Numbered from the stretch's first letter, positions 1-9,980 are shown. The stretch is DNA of 64,000 nucleotides from Betaproteobacteria bacterium (GCA_025362735.1 JANYFL010000039.1:1-64000); one strand, 5' to 3'. The notes: generated by a model not told the origin, from the sequence alone. A program made the numbers and translations.

Positions 1-40
1 TTGAGCGAAGTGCCACACTTACCTTGTTGAATGAAATAAA

Positions 41-66
41 AAACGCCGCAATCTGCGGCGTTTTTT
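41..66. terminator. Bidirectional rho-independent terminator after coxC
   Basis: A perfect 7-bp stem (CGCCGCA / TGCGGCG) with a 3-base loop is flanked by A residues on the left and six T on the right, so it can terminate transcription in both directions. It lies 15 bases past the coxC stop and closes the cytochrome oxidase operon. Confidence 0.9.
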
Positions 67-81
67 ATTCGTTCGATCCGC

Positions 82-945
82 TTAGAGCCAATACACGACG
101 ACGTAGAGTCCGAGCCAGACCACGTCGACGAAGTGCCAGTACCAGGCCGCGCCTTCAAAGGCGAAATGGTGATCCGCTGTGAAATGCCCGCGCATGACGC
201 GATACAGCACAACCGACAACATGATGGCACCCATGGTCACATGAAAGCCGTGGAATCCGGTCAGCATGAAAAAGGTGGAGCCGTAGATACCAGACGTGAG
301 CTTGAGGTTCAGTTCGGTGTAGGCATGGTGATATTCATACGCCTGGAAGCCCATGAAGGTTGCGCCAAGCAGAATCGTCACGAAAAGCCAAAGTGCTGTT
401 TGCGCGCGATGGCCGGCACGCAGAGCGTGGTGAGCGATGGTCAGGGTCACACCGGAAGTGAGCAGCAATGCGGTGTTGATCGTTGGAATCGGAAAGGGCC
501 CCATCGATGTAAATGGGTCAATCGAGCCAGCCGGACCTGCATTGGGCCAGTTACTGCCGAAATCAGGCCAGAGCACTTTACCGTCGAGATCGGACAAGAG
601 TGGCAAAGAGATCTGACGCGCGTAAAACAGGGCGCCGAAGAATCCTGCGAAGAACATGACTTCGGAGAAGATGAACCAGCTCATGCTCCAACGGAAGGAA
701 TTATCGATGCGCTTGTTATACAAGCCGCCTTCGGACTCGGCGATGGCGTCGCCAAACCAGTTATAGAGAATGATCAGCAAACTCAGGATGCCCAATCCAT
801 TCAGGTAGGGTGCCCAAGAGACGCCGTTGACCCATCCAGCCGCGCCGAACATGGTCAGCAGCAGGGCAGTCCCCGCCAATACCGGCCATTTCGACGGACT
901 GGGGATGAAGTAATACGGCGCGACGCCTTTGGTATGTGTACTCAT
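82..945 (-). CDS. ctaE: Cytochrome c oxidase subunit III
   Basis: Subunit III (also called CoxC) of the aa3-type haem-copper oxidase, an integral inner-membrane protein that stabilises the catalytic subunits and helps proton uptake. The 287-residue product begins with a cytoplasmic stretch containing YYFIPSPSKWP and then shows seven hydrophobic segments, the usual topology. WSMSWFIFSEVMFFAGFF, the Glu-containing helix, and the C-terminal WHFVDVVWLGLYVVVYWL are hallmarks of the family. It is the last gene of the operon and is followed directly by a terminator. The start was chosen for the family-typical N-terminus. Confidence 0.97.
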   Translation of the reverse strand: MSTHTKGVAPYYFIPSPSKWPVLAGTALLLTMFGAAGWVNGVSWAPYLNGLGILSLLIILYNWFGDAIAESEGGLYNKRIDNSFRWSMSWFIFSEVMFFAGFFGALFYARQISLPLLSDLDGKVLWPDFGSNWPNAGPAGSIDPFTSMGPFPIPTINTALLLTSGVTLTIAHHALRAGHRAQTALWLFVTILLGATFMGFQAYEYHHAYTELNLKLTSGIYGSTFFMLTGFHGFHVTMGAIMLSVVLYRVMRGHFTADHHFAFEGAAWYWHFVDVVWLGLYVVVYWL

Positions 946-1004
946 TTCATTCTCCAGACTTCAATCAATTCGATTTATTTTAATCAACGACTACCCAAAC
1001 TCGC

Positions 1005-1229
1005 CTAACCTGCTGCACTACGTACAACCGTCCGCACAATCAGAATCAGTACGGTAATCAACACTGCAGCTCCAATGATGCCGGCAATGATCACATGGAC
1101 CGGGTTCAACTTCGCCGCATCGTTCTCGTAATCACTCTTCTTGCGCACTCCGAAAAACGACCACATCACTGCTTTCATGGTCTGCAAAAAAGAGGCCTTA
1201 CGTTGTACTGCCTGTTTCAGTTCATCCAT
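1005..1229 (-). CDS. DUF2970 small membrane protein of the cox operon
   Basis: A 74-residue protein with a basic N-terminal half containing MKAVMWSFFGVRKKSDYE and one strong C-terminal transmembrane helix (about residues 47-68). This matches DUF2970 proteins, which sit between ctaG and coxC in betaproteobacterial oxidase operons. The gene begins nine bases after the ctaG stop and is co-oriented with its neighbours. The position suggests an accessory or assembly role in the oxidase, but no biochemical function is established for the family. Confidence 0.88.
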   Translation of the reverse strand: MDELKQAVQRKASFLQTMKAVMWSFFGVRKKSDYENDAAKLNPVHVIIAGIIGAAVLITVLILIVRTVVRSAAG

Positions 1230-1238
1230 TACATCCCA

Positions 1239-1829
1239 TCAACCACCCGCCGGAACGGGTATCGCCGACGTCGGTGCACCGGCCGCTTGCCCACCCACTT
1301 CAAAAAAAGTATAGGACAGCGTAATCGTCTTTACATCATTGGGCAATTTCGGATCAATTACAAAGACCACTGGAAACTGCCGGACTTCATGTGCTCCCAG
1401 CGCTTGTTGCTTGAAGCAGAAGCACTCGATCTTGCGAAAATACTGCATCGCCTGCATCGGTGCGTAACTGGGAATGGCTTGCGCCTCCATTCCGCGATTT
1501 TCTTGATTGGCAATTTCGTAAACCATCGTTTGCAGTTCGCCCGGATGTACCTGCATCGAATTTTTGACGGGCTTGAAATGCCAGGGGCCACGCGCATTAC
1601 TATCGAATTCAATCGTGATCAGACGTGACTTGTCGACCTGGGTGTTCTCGGAAAACTTCTTGGCATCCGGATCAATTGGGGTCAGAAAATTGATGCCGGT
1701 CACTTCACAGATTTTCTTGTAAAGCGGCACCAAGGCATAGCCAAAACAAAACATGACCGCAGCCACGATCAGCAATTTGCCCATCATGTGGCGATTCAGT
1801 ACGCGCGTTTCAGAGAGCTGCTGGTTCAT
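1239..1829 (-). CDS. ctaG: Cytochrome c oxidase assembly protein CtaG/Cox11
   Basis: Cox11-type copper chaperone that delivers copper to the CuB site of subunit I. The 196-residue protein has one N-terminal membrane anchor (about residues 17-36) followed by a periplasmic immunoglobulin-like domain. The copper-binding CFCF motif is present in IECFCFKQQ, and the conserved FFEVGG lies near the C-terminus. Length and motif agree with the family. It lies in the oxidase operon just after the small assembly-protein gene and before DUF2970. Confidence 0.96.
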   Translation of the reverse strand: MNQQLSETRVLNRHMMGKLLIVAAVMFCFGYALVPLYKKICEVTGINFLTPIDPDAKKFSENTQVDKSRLITIEFDSNARGPWHFKPVKNSMQVHPGELQTMVYEIANQENRGMEAQAIPSYAPMQAMQYFRKIECFCFKQQALGAHEVRQFPVVFVIDPKLPNDVKTITLSYTFFEVGGQAAGAPTSAIPVPAGG

Positions 1830-1847
1830 GGGTTGAACGGTGCAGGG

Positions 1848-1964
1848 TCAACCGAAATAGATGTGTTTGACAATCACGCCAACAAAAAAAACCAGCGCGA
1901 CCGTCCCCAGAATCAGCGCCGTGCGCAGGTTCTGGGAGCGTTTTTCCGCATCGATTCCGGCCAT
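1848..1964 (-). CDS. Cytochrome oxidase small assembly protein (38 aa)
   Basis: A very short open frame between coxA and ctaG, easily missed by length cut-offs. It starts at ATG 1964 and encodes a 38-residue peptide starting MAGIDAEKRSQNLRTALIL, then a single transmembrane helix, and ends VKHIYFG. This is the layout of the 'cytochrome oxidase small assembly protein' annotated at the same place in many Burkholderiales operons. It sits 26 bases after the coxA stop and ends 18 bases before ctaG. The function is inferred only from position and shape. Confidence 0.8.
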   Translation of the reverse strand: MAGIDAEKRSQNLRTALILGTVALVFFVGVIVKHIYFG

Positions 1965-1990
1965 GATTTCTCGTCAACAGGTAATGCTGC

Positions 1991-3589
1991 TTATTTCACA
2001 ACCGGCGGCGTTTCGAAGGTATGGAAAGGAGCGGGACTTGGGATCGTCCACTCCAGACCTTCGGCACCATCCCAAGGTTTGTCCGCTGCTTTTGCGCCGC
2101 CACGAATACAAGGGATCACGACGAAGAACAGGAAGTAGACTTGCGACAGCCCAAACCAGAATGCACCCACCGTAGCGATCTGGTGAAAGTCAGTGAACTG
2201 CATCGGATAGTCGGCATAGCGACGCGGCATACCGGCTAGACCGAGGAAGTGCATCGGGAAGAAGGTGACGTTGAAGGAAATCAGCGAGCTCCAGAAGTGG
2301 ATCTTGCCGCGGCCTTCGTTATACATATGACCCGTCCACTTGGGTGCCCAGTAATAGAAACCAGCAAATAGCGCGAACAGGGAACCTGCGACCAATACAT
2401 AGTGGAAGTGGGCAACCACGTAATAGGTATCCTGCAACTGGATATCGATTGGCGTCACTGCCAGAATCACACCGGTCAGGCCACCCATCGTGAACACGAA
2501 AATGAAACCGACAGCGAACAACATCGGTGTTTCAAAGCTCATCGAACCCTGCCACATTGTGGCGATCCAGTTGAACACTTTCACGCCGGTCGGAATCGCA
2601 ATCAGCATGGTGGCGTACATGAAGAACAACTGGCCGGTAACTGGCATGCCCGTCGTAAACATGTGGTGTGCCCAGACCATGAACGACAGGATGGCGATGG
2701 ATGAGGTTGCATAAACCATCGAGGCATAACCAAACAGGGGTTTGCGAGCGAAGGCCGGAATAATCTGCGAAATGATACCGAAGGCCGGCAAAATCATGAT
2801 GTAGACCTCGGGGTGCCCAAAGAACCAGAAAATATGCTGGTACATCACGGGATCGCCGCCACCGGCCGCGTTGAAGAAAGACGTACCAAAATGGCGATCC
2901 GTCAGCACCATGGTGATGGCACCAGCAAGGACTGGCATCACAGCAATCAGCAGATAAGCGGTAATCAACCAGGTCCAGACAAACATCGGCATTTTCATCA
3001 GCGTCATGCCGGGAGCGCGCATGTTCAGAATGGTGACGATGATGTTGATCGAGCCCATGATCGACGAGGCACCCATGATGTGGACCGCGAAAATCGCCAA
3101 GTCCATACCGGGACCCATTTGAACCGAGAGCGGCGCGTACAGCGTCCAGCCCGCAGCAGTTGCACCACCGGGAACGAAGAACGACGCGGTCAGCAAAATG
3201 GCCGCTGGCGGTAATAACCAGAAACTGAAGTTGTTCATGCGGGCAAAGGCCATATCGCCTGCGCCGATCATCAATGGCACTTGCCAGTTCGCAAAACCAA
3301 CGAAGGCCGGCATGATTGCGCCGAACACCATGATCAGACCATGCATGGTCGTGAACTGATTGAACAATTCCGGATTAACAAATTGCAAACCCGGTTGCCA
3401 GAGTTCCGTGCGCAGCGCCAGCGCAAGAACACCGCCCTCCATCAACATCGCCAACGAGAAGAACAGGTAGAGCGTACCGATGTCCTTGTGGTTGGTGGCA
3501 AATAGCCAGCGCTGCCAGCCATGCGGATGATCGTGGGCGTGGTCGTCGTGACCGGCGTGGCCGTGGGCGTGATCAATGACTGCGCTCAT
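1991..3589 (-). CDS. ctaD: Cytochrome c oxidase subunit I
   Basis: Catalytic subunit I (CoxA) of the aa3 oxidase, carrying haem a and the haem a3-CuB centre. The 532-residue protein has twelve predicted helices. Visible metal and haem ligand motifs are TMHGLIMVF (haem a His), [13 protein letters not shown] (CuB His and the Tyr cross-link), WAHHMFTTG (CuB His pair) and [12 protein letters not shown] (haem a/a3 His). The N-terminus is unusually His-rich, with [13 protein letters not shown] in the first 21 residues, which could bind metal or simply be a variable tail. It is preceded by coxB. Confidence 0.98.
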   Translation of the reverse strand: MSAVIDHAHGHAGHDDHAHDHPHGWQRWLFATNHKDIGTLYLFFSLAMLMEGGVLALALRTELWQPGLQFVNPELFNQFTTMHGLIMVFGAIMPAFVGFANWQVPLMIGAGDMAFARMNNFSFWLLPPAAILLTASFFVPGGATAAGWTLYAPLSVQMGPGMDLAIFAVHIMGASSIMGSINIIVTILNMRAPGMTLMKMPMFVWTWLITAYLLIAVMPVLAGAITMVLTDRHFGTSFFNAAGGGDPVMYQHIFWFFGHPEVYIMILPAFGIISQIIPAFARKPLFGYASMVYATSSIAILSFMVWAHHMFTTGMPVTGQLFFMYATMLIAIPTGVKVFNWIATMWQGSMSFETPMLFAVGFIFVFTMGGLTGVILAVTPIDIQLQDTYYVVAHFHYVLVAGSLFALFAGFYYWAPKWTGHMYNEGRGKIHFWSSLISFNVTFFPMHFLGLAGMPRRYADYPMQFTDFHQIATVGAFWFGLSQVYFLFFVVIPCIRGGAKAADKPWDGAEGLEWTIPSPAPFHTFETPPVVK

Positions 3590-3669
3590 CGTATTCTCCT
3601 GAATCCTGAATGACTGGTGTTACTAAAAATTCTTGCTTGAACTGTTAATGGTTCGGCTTGTTCGGCTAC

Positions 3670-4860
3670 TTAGTTGGCCCGGGCAGCCTTGACGTCTGAC
3701 GGTTGTACTAAAGGATCCTGGCCCTTGCCAGCATTACCCCAAGTATTACGTGTATAGGTGATCGCCGCAGCAATCTCAACGTCCGAAAGTTGTTTCCAGG
3801 AAGGCATCTTGCCGTTGTTCTGACCGTTCAGAAGAACATGGATTTGTTCGGCCATGGCGCCCAAAACCTTCTTGTCGTCAACCAGCGCCGGAGCACCCAC
3901 AGCGACACTGCCAAGACCCGTTGCCTGGTGACAGGCAACGCAATTGGCCGCATAAACTTTTTCGCCTTTTGCCACGAGTTCAGCTTGCGTCCAGACCTTG
4001 TTCGGGTCATCCATCAAGGCTTCCATTTCTTTTTTCTTGCCGTTCACCCACTTGGTGTAATCGTCAGCCGAAACAACGTTCACCACAATCGGCATATAGG
4101 CATGTTCCTTACCGCACAATTCCTGACACTGACCGCGATAAGTACCAATCACATCGGCTTTGAACCAGGTGTCGCGCACAAAACCGGGAACAGCATCCTG
4201 TTTCACGCCAAAATAGGGCACAGCCCAAGCGTGAATCACGTCGTTGGCGGTCGTGATGATGCGGATTTTCTTGCCGACTGGGACGAAGACTGGGTTGTCC
4301 ACTTCGATGAGATAGTTATCGCCTTCTGGCTTGGCAACCAGTCCATGCGCCGGATCACCTGCTTCTGCACGGGGGGTAGACAAATTCGAGAGGAATGCAA
4401 TGCCTTCACCCTCACCCTTCAGGTAGTCGTAACCCCATTTCCACTGATAACCGGTCGCCTTGATGGTGATGTCGGCATTGGTCGTGTCCTTCATCGCAAC
4501 CACGATCTTGGTCGCAGGCAGGGCCATGCCAATAACGATAAAGAAAGGAACGATGGTCCAGGCAATCTCAACCTTGGTACTTTCATGCCAAGTGGCCGCT
4601 TTATGGCCCAAGGACTTGCGGTGCTTGAACACCGAGTAAAACATGACGCCAAACACTGCCACGAAAATCACCAGACAGATGACCATCATCAGCGTATGCA
4701 GGTCATAGATTTCGCGCGAAATCTGAGTCACCCCAGTCGGCAAATTCAGTTGATTGACCCCAGGCCCGCCTACGGAGTCATTGACTGCCCAGGCACTGGC
4801 GGACAAAGCCGCAAATACAGCACCGGTCAGGACACGCTGCAGAGGTTTGGCAAAATTCAT
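3670..4860 (-). CDS. ctaC: Cytochrome c oxidase subunit II with C-terminal cytochrome c domain
   Basis: Subunit II (CoxB) takes electrons from cytochrome c through the binuclear CuA centre. The 396-residue product has a signal-like N-terminus, two transmembrane helices, and a cupredoxin domain with the CuA motif CQELCGKEHAYM and the upstream His in NDVIHAWAVP. A C-terminal extension carries a c-type haem motif (CVACH) and a later Met in NGKMPSWKQL, so the subunit is fused to a cytochrome c domain as in caa3-like and many betaproteobacterial enzymes. It is the first gene of the core oxidase operon. Confidence 0.97.
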   Translation of the reverse strand: MNFAKPLQRVLTGAVFAALSASAWAVNDSVGGPGVNQLNLPTGVTQISREIYDLHTLMMVICLVIFVAVFGVMFYSVFKHRKSLGHKAATWHESTKVEIAWTIVPFFIVIGMALPATKIVVAMKDTTNADITIKATGYQWKWGYDYLKGEGEGIAFLSNLSTPRAEAGDPAHGLVAKPEGDNYLIEVDNPVFVPVGKKIRIITTANDVIHAWAVPYFGVKQDAVPGFVRDTWFKADVIGTYRGQCQELCGKEHAYMPIVVNVVSADDYTKWVNGKKKEMEALMDDPNKVWTQAELVAKGEKVYAANCVACHQATGLGSVAVGAPALVDDKKVLGAMAEQIHVLLNGQNNGKMPSWKQLSDVEIAAAITYTRNTWGNAGKGQDPLVQPSDVKAARAN

Positions 4861-4927
4861 AAGTTCCTCAATACCTGATCAATAATTTTTTTAGACTTCG
4901 CTCTTGTGTGTTCAGCCCGCATCCAGA

Positions 4928-5455
4928 TCATGCTGACTTCAGCGCACGCCTCAATTCCTGCACAAACAAGCTTTTCTGACCTTCATCAACGTAGCGTCCA
5001 ACCAGTACACGACGCCCATGCTCGCTCAGGAACACATTCCGACGCGCGCTTCCATAAACACGGCCATCATTCTCAAGCATCACGCGCGACCAGCAAGGAT
5101 TCAGAACCGTGGCACTTCGCTTCCCTGCCACTACCCTTTCAATCCGCAAGCTTGCCTGTTCCAGAATCACACATTCATGATCGGTGGCATGGCGCGCATA
5201 GACAAGTAGCGCAACGCCCACGGCTAACATTTCCAATCCCGCAAACGGAAGCACCATCCATGCGCCAAACAGGGCAAATCCAGTTCCGATCAGCGCAGAA
5301 AGAATGACCAGTGAGAGATAAAACCTGACGACCTGACTTGGTGATAAAGCGCAGTTACGTTTTAGAAGCCAAATCCGCTTTTCATTCTCGACAACCCTGG
5401 TGCTGGCAGTACTGCCCAAATCGTCGCTTTTAACGGACCGCTCAAACATAACCAT
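4928..5455 (-). CDS. DUF2244 domain membrane protein
   Basis: A 175-residue protein with a short polar N-terminus, two closely spaced transmembrane helices (about residues 44-86) and a basic, beta-rich C-terminal part containing FLSEHGRRVLVGRYVDE. This is the DUF2244 arrangement. The gene lies 67 bases upstream of coxB in the same direction, so it may be transcribed with the oxidase genes. DUF2244 genes are frequently found beside cox genes in Proteobacteria, but their role is unknown. Confidence 0.85.
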   Translation of the reverse strand: MVMFERSVKSDDLGSTASTRVVENEKRIWLLKRNCALSPSQVVRFYLSLVILSALIGTGFALFGAWMVLPFAGLEMLAVGVALLVYARHATDHECVILEQASLRIERVVAGKRSATVLNPCWSRVMLENDGRVYGSARRNVFLSEHGRRVLVGRYVDEGQKSLFVQELRRALKSA

Positions 5456-5577
5456 GCTTCGTTCATGTTCGCAATTTCAGCCGGTGCCGGACCATACCGA
5501 TACCTTCGGAAGCAAGCAGCAGCCACATGCGTCCTACTGAAATTCCCGCGAAGTATAAGGGATAAGCCCACGCATGA

Positions 5578-6555
5578 TCAAGCTGGACGCGACTTTGAAG
5601 GCAGTAGGCCGGTCGATTTTCCGGGCCGATCAAGCCGGATGATCGTCTGCCCGTCCGCCGTGGTACGTGGCTGGCCTTTCCAGGCGTGGCCGTAAATGAT
5701 CTCAAAGCTCAATCGATACCGGCCATCGGCATCGCGTTGGCTATCCAACGCCTCAATCAGACGCTGATAGGCCCGGCGTCCCAGCAAACCGCGACGTCGC
5801 TGCGCCAAGGCATTACCCCCCAGAGCGCGAACATCGCGCCACAAACTGGAAAGGTCGGAATAGGTCAGCGTGATGCGCTCCATGTCCATGACGGGTGTTG
5901 TGAAACCGGCAGCGACCAACATGTCACCATAATCGTGCATGTCAGTGAAGGGTAGGATCGATGGCGAATTGCTTTTATCCTGAATTGTGGCAAAGGCATC
6001 CGAGACTTCCTGCAAGGTGTCGGGGCCAAAAGCGCTGAACAGCACCAAGCCGCCCACATTCAGGACACGCGCCCATTCCGGGAAAATCTCATGCGGGCAA
6101 GCATGCCAGTGCAGCGCCAGATTGGACCAGATCAATTCAAACGAGCGCGGGGCCAGAGGCAAGTGCGCAAAATCAGCACAAATCCATTGCGGTGAAGCTG
6201 TTTTCTTATTGATTCGACCCAGATTCAGGTCTCGCCCCAGGCGCTCGAAAAAACCCGGGCTTGCCCCTTCCATTTTTCGACTTTCCTGCAGTCGCGGCAA
6301 GGCGAAGTCAAGCGCATGCCATTGCGCCAAAGGAAAACGTTTACGTAGACGAGCCAAATCATCGCCTTTGCCACTGCCCGCATCGAGCGCTCGCAAGGGG
6401 CTGATCTTGATATATTCCAGCCGCTCAGCCATTCGGGCCGCCACCTCGCGGGCGATAAAATCTTCCTGAACCGGCCACGATGACACCCGTTCAAACAACT
6501 GACGCACACGCCTAGCATCGATGCTCGCACGAATGTTCAAATCATTAGAACTCAT
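5578..6555 (-). CDS. bioC: Malonyl-ACP O-methyltransferase BioC
   Basis: SAM-dependent methyltransferase that masks malonyl-ACP as its methyl ester to start pimelate synthesis for biotin. In the 325-residue protein the SAM-binding motif I is ALDAGSGKGDDL, followed by WICADFAHLPL and the SNLALHW segment; LFSAFGPDTLQE and the C-terminal GLLGRRAYQRLIEAL are typical of the betaproteobacterial BioC group. The gene is divergent from comF, as in many relatives. No other bio gene is visible here, so the biotin role rests on family similarity. Confidence 0.88.
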   Translation of the reverse strand: MSSNDLNIRASIDARRVRQLFERVSSWPVQEDFIAREVAARMAERLEYIKISPLRALDAGSGKGDDLARLRKRFPLAQWHALDFALPRLQESRKMEGASPGFFERLGRDLNLGRINKKTASPQWICADFAHLPLAPRSFELIWSNLALHWHACPHEIFPEWARVLNVGGLVLFSAFGPDTLQEVSDAFATIQDKSNSPSILPFTDMHDYGDMLVAAGFTTPVMDMERITLTYSDLSSLWRDVRALGGNALAQRRRGLLGRRAYQRLIEALDSQRDADGRYRLSFEIIYGHAWKGQPRTTADGQTIIRLDRPGKSTGLLPSKSRPA

Positions 6556-6660
6556 TGGTAAAAAAATTAACGGGGTGCTGATTCACGGACATGCTACGAG
6601 TATAGCGAAGGCCTTTATCGGTCTTTCGCAACTTAGCTGCCAATTCGATAAACTTCGCAC

Positions 6661-7404
6661 ATGAACGCGCAAGTCACACCGACGACTTCACAACGCAAAG
6701 CCTCACCGCTCAAGAAACTCCTGCGCCTTAGTGACCGGCTGTTTCCAGAACATTGCGTCCTGTGTAATCAACCGGGGGTGCTGCTTTGCGGAGCGTGCCT
6801 TAATGATTCCAGAGCACCCTTGTTGACCACTTGCCCGCAATGCGCGATACCGCTCCACCACAATGGCTTATGCGGCACCTGCCTCAGCGATCCGCCTCAT
6901 TTCGATCACACCCTCGCTGCCGCGGCTTACTCGGCTCCGTTCGACCAGTTGATTCTTGGCTTGAAGTTTCATGCCCAGCTCGCGCTCGCCTCCTTGTTTG
7001 CCGACTTGCTGCTTGCGCGGATGCAACAAGACCGGCTAATGCCGACACTGGATGTACTGATCCCGCTTCCACTGAACAGCGCTCGTTGGTCCGAACGCGG
7101 TTTCAATCAGGCATTGGAAATTGCGCGGCCCTTGGGCAAGAGCCTGGGCATTCGCGTCGAACCGGACTGGGTTGTGCGCGTCATCGATACGCCTCACCAA
7201 GCCTCGCTACCGCTTAAATCCAGAAGCAAAAATATGCGTGGTGCGTTCGCAGTATGCGACTCCGCAAAGACGATACAAGATTTGCGCATCGGTGTGATTG
7301 ATGACGTCATGACCACAGGCTCCACGCTCAACGAAATGGCCAAGGTGCTGAAACGGGCTGGCGCGGCCTCAGTGACCAATCTGGTTGTCGCACGCACACC
7401 CTGA
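6661..7404 (+). CDS. comF: ComF family phosphoribosyltransferase-like protein
   Basis: ComF proteins are needed for DNA uptake in competent bacteria and combine a zinc-ribbon with a type I phosphoribosyltransferase fold. The 247-residue product has paired cysteines in CVLCNQPGVLLCGACL, CPQC and CGTC (residues about 30-80) and a PRPP-binding loop VIDDVMTTGSTLNEM near the C-terminus, matching the full-length family. It runs directly into trmL 21 bases downstream. Whether this organism is transformable cannot be seen here. Confidence 0.93.
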   Translation: MNAQVTPTTSQRKASPLKKLLRLSDRLFPEHCVLCNQPGVLLCGACLNDSRAPLLTTCPQCAIPLHHNGLCGTCLSDPPHFDHTLAAAAYSAPFDQLILGLKFHAQLALASLFADLLLARMQQDRLMPTLDVLIPLPLNSARWSERGFNQALEIARPLGKSLGIRVEPDWVVRVIDTPHQASLPLKSRSKNMRGAFAVCDSAKTIQDLRIGVIDDVMTTGSTLNEMAKVLKRAGAASVTNLVVARTP

Positions 7405-7425
7405 ACACGGTCCAACACCTATCCT

Positions 7426-7896
7426 ATGTTCAACGTCGTTCTGGTCGAACCTGAAATTCCGCCCAATACCGGCAATATCATCCGTCTGTGTGCCAATACC
7501 GGCGCGCAACTGCATTTGATCGAACCCCTCGGTTTTCCGCTTGAAGATGCGCGCATGCGCCGCGCCGGGTTGGACTATCACGAGTTTGCGACGATGAAGG
7601 TCCATCGTGATTGGTCGGCCTTCATTGCTACCGAGAAGCCCGATCCGAAACGCCTGTTTGCCTTCACCACTAAAGGATCATGCCTGTTTCTGGATGCCCG
7701 TTTTCAGCCGGGTGACTGGTTTGTGTTTGGTTCTGAAACAAAAGGATTGGCGCCTGATTTGCGCGATTCCTTTGCAAACGAGCAAAAGCTCAGATTGCCA
7801 ATGCGCCCCGACAACCGCAGCTTGAATCTCTCCAATACTGTCGCCGTCGTAGTATATGAAGCCTGGCGGCAAAATGGCTTTGCCGGAGGCAAGTGA
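7426..7896 (+). CDS. trmL: tRNA (cytidine(34)-2'-O)-methyltransferase TrmL
   Basis: SPOUT-class RNA methyltransferase that 2'-O-methylates the wobble base of tRNA-Leu isoacceptors. All signature segments of the 156-residue protein are present: NTGNIIRLCANTG with the conserved Asn and Arg, FVFGSETKGL, and the knot segment LNLSNTVAVVVYEAW. Length equals the family norm. It follows comF and ends one base before the stop of the convergent gpsA. Confidence 0.95.
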   Translation: MFNVVLVEPEIPPNTGNIIRLCANTGAQLHLIEPLGFPLEDARMRRAGLDYHEFATMKVHRDWSAFIATEKPDPKRLFAFTTKGSCLFLDARFQPGDWFVFGSETKGLAPDLRDSFANEQKLRLPMRPDNRSLNLSNTVAVVVYEAWRQNGFAGGK

Positions 7897-8892
7897 TCAG
7901 TGTTCCGCGCGCGGCACGCGTGCCAGCAATGCGCTGACCGCCTGCTGTGGGGGTACTTGACCGAACAGGACATCGCAGACCGCTGCAGTGATCGGCATCT
8001 CAACACCGAGGCGTTCGGCCATCGCTTGAACGGTCCGCGCACAACGCACCCCTTCAGCGACATGCCCGAGTTGTTTGAGGGTGGCATCGAGCGTCTGGCC
8101 CTGGCCGATGGCCAAGCCGACTTTGCGATTGCGCGACAAGCCGCCGGTACAAGTCAGAATCAGATCGCCGACGCCGGTCAGGCCAATCAGGGTTTCAGAC
8201 TGGCCACCCAAGGCGACGCCCAGCCGCATCATTTCGGACAGGCCGCGCGTAATCAGGGCAGCACGGGCATTGAGGCCGAGGTCGAGGCCATCGGCAATGC
8301 CGGTCGCAATCGCCATCACATTCTTGACTGCCCCGCCGACTTCAACACCAATCACATCGGTACTGCGATAGACCCGCATGGCGCCACCATGCAGGGCATG
8401 GGCAACCCGCTCAGCCAGCAGTTCGTCGGTCGATGCAGCGGTCAGCGCGACCGGCAGTCCTGCGGCAACTTCCTGGGCAAAACTGGGGCCGGACAGTACT
8501 GCTGCCGAAACGTCCGGGAGAATCTCGGCCACAATCTGATGCGGCAGCAAGCCGGTTTCTTCTTCAAAGCCCTTGCACAGCCAGACCAGTTGCCGTGGCG
8601 GGTGCGCACGGGAAGGGGTGAGCTTTGCCAAAGCCTTGCAAGTCTCGCGCAGTCCGGCAACGGGCACCGCAAGAATCAGCAATTCAGCATCACAGGCACT
8701 GGCAAAATCAGCCGTGAGCCGAAGCGGTCCGGGAAGATGGACCCCGGCCAGATAACGCGGATTTTCACGAGAATTTTGAGCTGCAGCGATGAGCAAAGCA
8801 TCACGCGCATACAGGCTCACGTCTTGATGCTTGGTCAGCGCCACTGCCAAGGCCGTACCCCACGCGCCTGCACCGATGATCGAGATTCGCAT
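7897..8892 (-). CDS. gpsA: Glycerol-3-phosphate dehydrogenase [NAD(P)+]
   Basis: Reduces dihydroxyacetone phosphate to sn-glycerol-3-phosphate for phospholipid synthesis in the cytoplasm. The 331-residue product opens with the Rossmann motif [17 protein letters not shown], then shows [13 protein letters not shown], the catalytic Lys in [16 protein letters not shown], and [14 protein letters not shown], all diagnostic. It belongs to the conserved secB-gpsA neighbourhood of betaproteobacteria and ends head-to-head with trmL. Confidence 0.97.
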   Translation of the reverse strand: MRISIIGAGAWGTALAVALTKHQDVSLYARDALLIAAAQNSRENPRYLAGVHLPGPLRLTADFASACDAELLILAVPVAGLRETCKALAKLTPSRAHPPRQLVWLCKGFEEETGLLPHQIVAEILPDVSAAVLSGPSFAQEVAAGLPVALTAASTDELLAERVAHALHGGAMRVYRSTDVIGVEVGGAVKNVMAIATGIADGLDLGLNARAALITRGLSEMMRLGVALGGQSETLIGLTGVGDLILTCTGGLSRNRKVGLAIGQGQTLDATLKQLGHVAEGVRCARTVQAMAERLGVEMPITAAVCDVLFGQVPPQQAVSALLARVPRAEH

Positions 8893-8982
8893 TGCGGATA
8901 AGTGTTAGTTATTTTTCAACAGCATCGCCAAGGTCTGAAGGGATCGAAGCCCATCACAAGACCGCAGCTTTTGAAAACTACT

Positions 8983-9459
8983 CTATTCACCCCAAACTTC
9001 GGTGGCCTTGACGTATCCGGTTTGTCCATCGCGATGTTTCACCTGCACCCACCCTGCACTCACTGGAGCCAGCATTTCCAACAACACGCCGACTTTGGCC
9101 TGAAATACCAGGGGGGCTGTATCTGTCGCGGCAGCGCGAATCGATGCCACTGCGTGAGTGGAAGTGTTGACAACAAGCATGCGTTTGTCGATCAAGGCCT
9201 TTTTTTCCATCCAGAAAAATTCTCCGGTCGCATCGCGCACCCTAACCCAGTCGCTCTCAGCCACGACCGGATCGACTGGCATGCCCGGTGGAGCAATCGC
9301 TACCTTCTTGCCACGCAAAGTGGGCGCATCGTAAAGAATGGCGGGATCGGCACCGACTGACTTGAAATCCGCTGCGGCCAAAGCGTGCAATGGCAGTGCC
9401 AACGGTATCGCCGCCAGCACAGCGGCCATTAATACCCGGATGCGCGGCTTCAACATCAC
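8983..9459 (-). CDS. Exported SH3-domain protein
   Basis: A 158-residue protein with a clear signal peptide ending around ALAA (residues 26-29) and two bacterial SH3-type repeats, one centred on [18 protein letters not shown] and one on [20 protein letters not shown]3b domains often bind peptidoglycan, so a periplasmic envelope role is plausible but not shown. The start overlaps the secB stop by four bases, indicating translational coupling with secB. Confidence 0.82.
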   Translation of the reverse strand: MMLKPRIRVLMAAVLAAIPLALPLHALAAADFKSVGADPAILYDAPTLRGKKVAIAPPGMPVDPVVAESDWVRVRDATGEFFWMEKKALIDKRMLVVNTSTHAVASIRAAATDTAPLVFQAKVGVLLEMLAPVSAGWVQVKHRDGQTGYVKATEVWGE

Positions 9460-9980
9460 TGCAATGGCAAACCGTTAGAACCAACCATGCTGCTTCCACC
9501 GACGGCTTCGGCCTGCTGTTTCTCCATGGCGGTTTTACGCTCATTGAAGAACGCTTCAAAATTGATCTCGGTCAGATGGACGGGCGGGAAACCGGTGCGC
9601 GTAATCAGGTCTGCCACATTGGCACGCAAATAAGGATAAAGAATGTTGGGACAGACAATCCCGAGCAGCGGTTCCATCTGATCCTGCGGTACACCACGAA
9701 TCTCGAAAATCCCGGCCTGCTTGGCTTCCACCAAAAATCCGACCTGTTCTTTGATCTTGGTCGTCAAGGTGGCCATCACCGTTACTTCATAGATTCCTTC
9801 GACGACGGATTCACTGCCCACATTCAATTGCACTTCCAGCGAGGGCGGCTCGGTTTCGAGAAAAATCTTGGGTGCGTTCGGAATTTCCAGAGACGCGTCC
9901 TTCAGGTAAACGCGCTGCACATTAAACACCGGCTGAGTGGCAGCACCGTTTTCCAGGGGGTTGGTTTTGAGTTCAGACAT
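9456..9980 (-). CDS. secB: Protein-export chaperone SecB
   Basis: Cytoplasmic tetrameric chaperone that keeps precursors unfolded and hands them to SecA. The 174-residue protein shows the family core: [19 protein letters not shown], the acidic [11 protein letters not shown] strand, [13 protein letters not shown], and [16 protein letters not shown] followed by [17 protein letters not shown]. Length is normal. It lies between grxC (15 bases upstream) and the SH3 protein (4-base overlap), forming one operon. Confidence 0.98.
   Translation of the reverse strand: MSELKTNPLENGAATQPVFNVQRVYLKDASLEIPNAPKIFLETEPPSLEVQLNVGSESVVEGIYEVTVMATLTTKIKEQVGFLVEAKQAGIFEIRGVPQDQMEPLLGIVCPNILYPYLRANVADLITRTGFPPVHLTEINFEAFFNERKTAMEKQQAEAVGGSSMVGSNGLPLQ

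Noticed and set aside
133-1008. Long open frame on the plus strand opposite coxC
   Set aside because: It is the antisense shadow of coxC: composition follows the third-position bias of the real gene and the translation has no recognisable domain.
3790-4878. Long plus-strand open frame opposite coxB
   Set aside because: Same reason; coxB on the minus strand shows full CuA and haem motifs, the antisense product shows none.
7900-8901. Long plus-strand open frame opposite gpsA
   Set aside because: gpsA has all catalytic motifs and the conserved neighbourhood; the opposite frame is low-complexity and unrecognisable.
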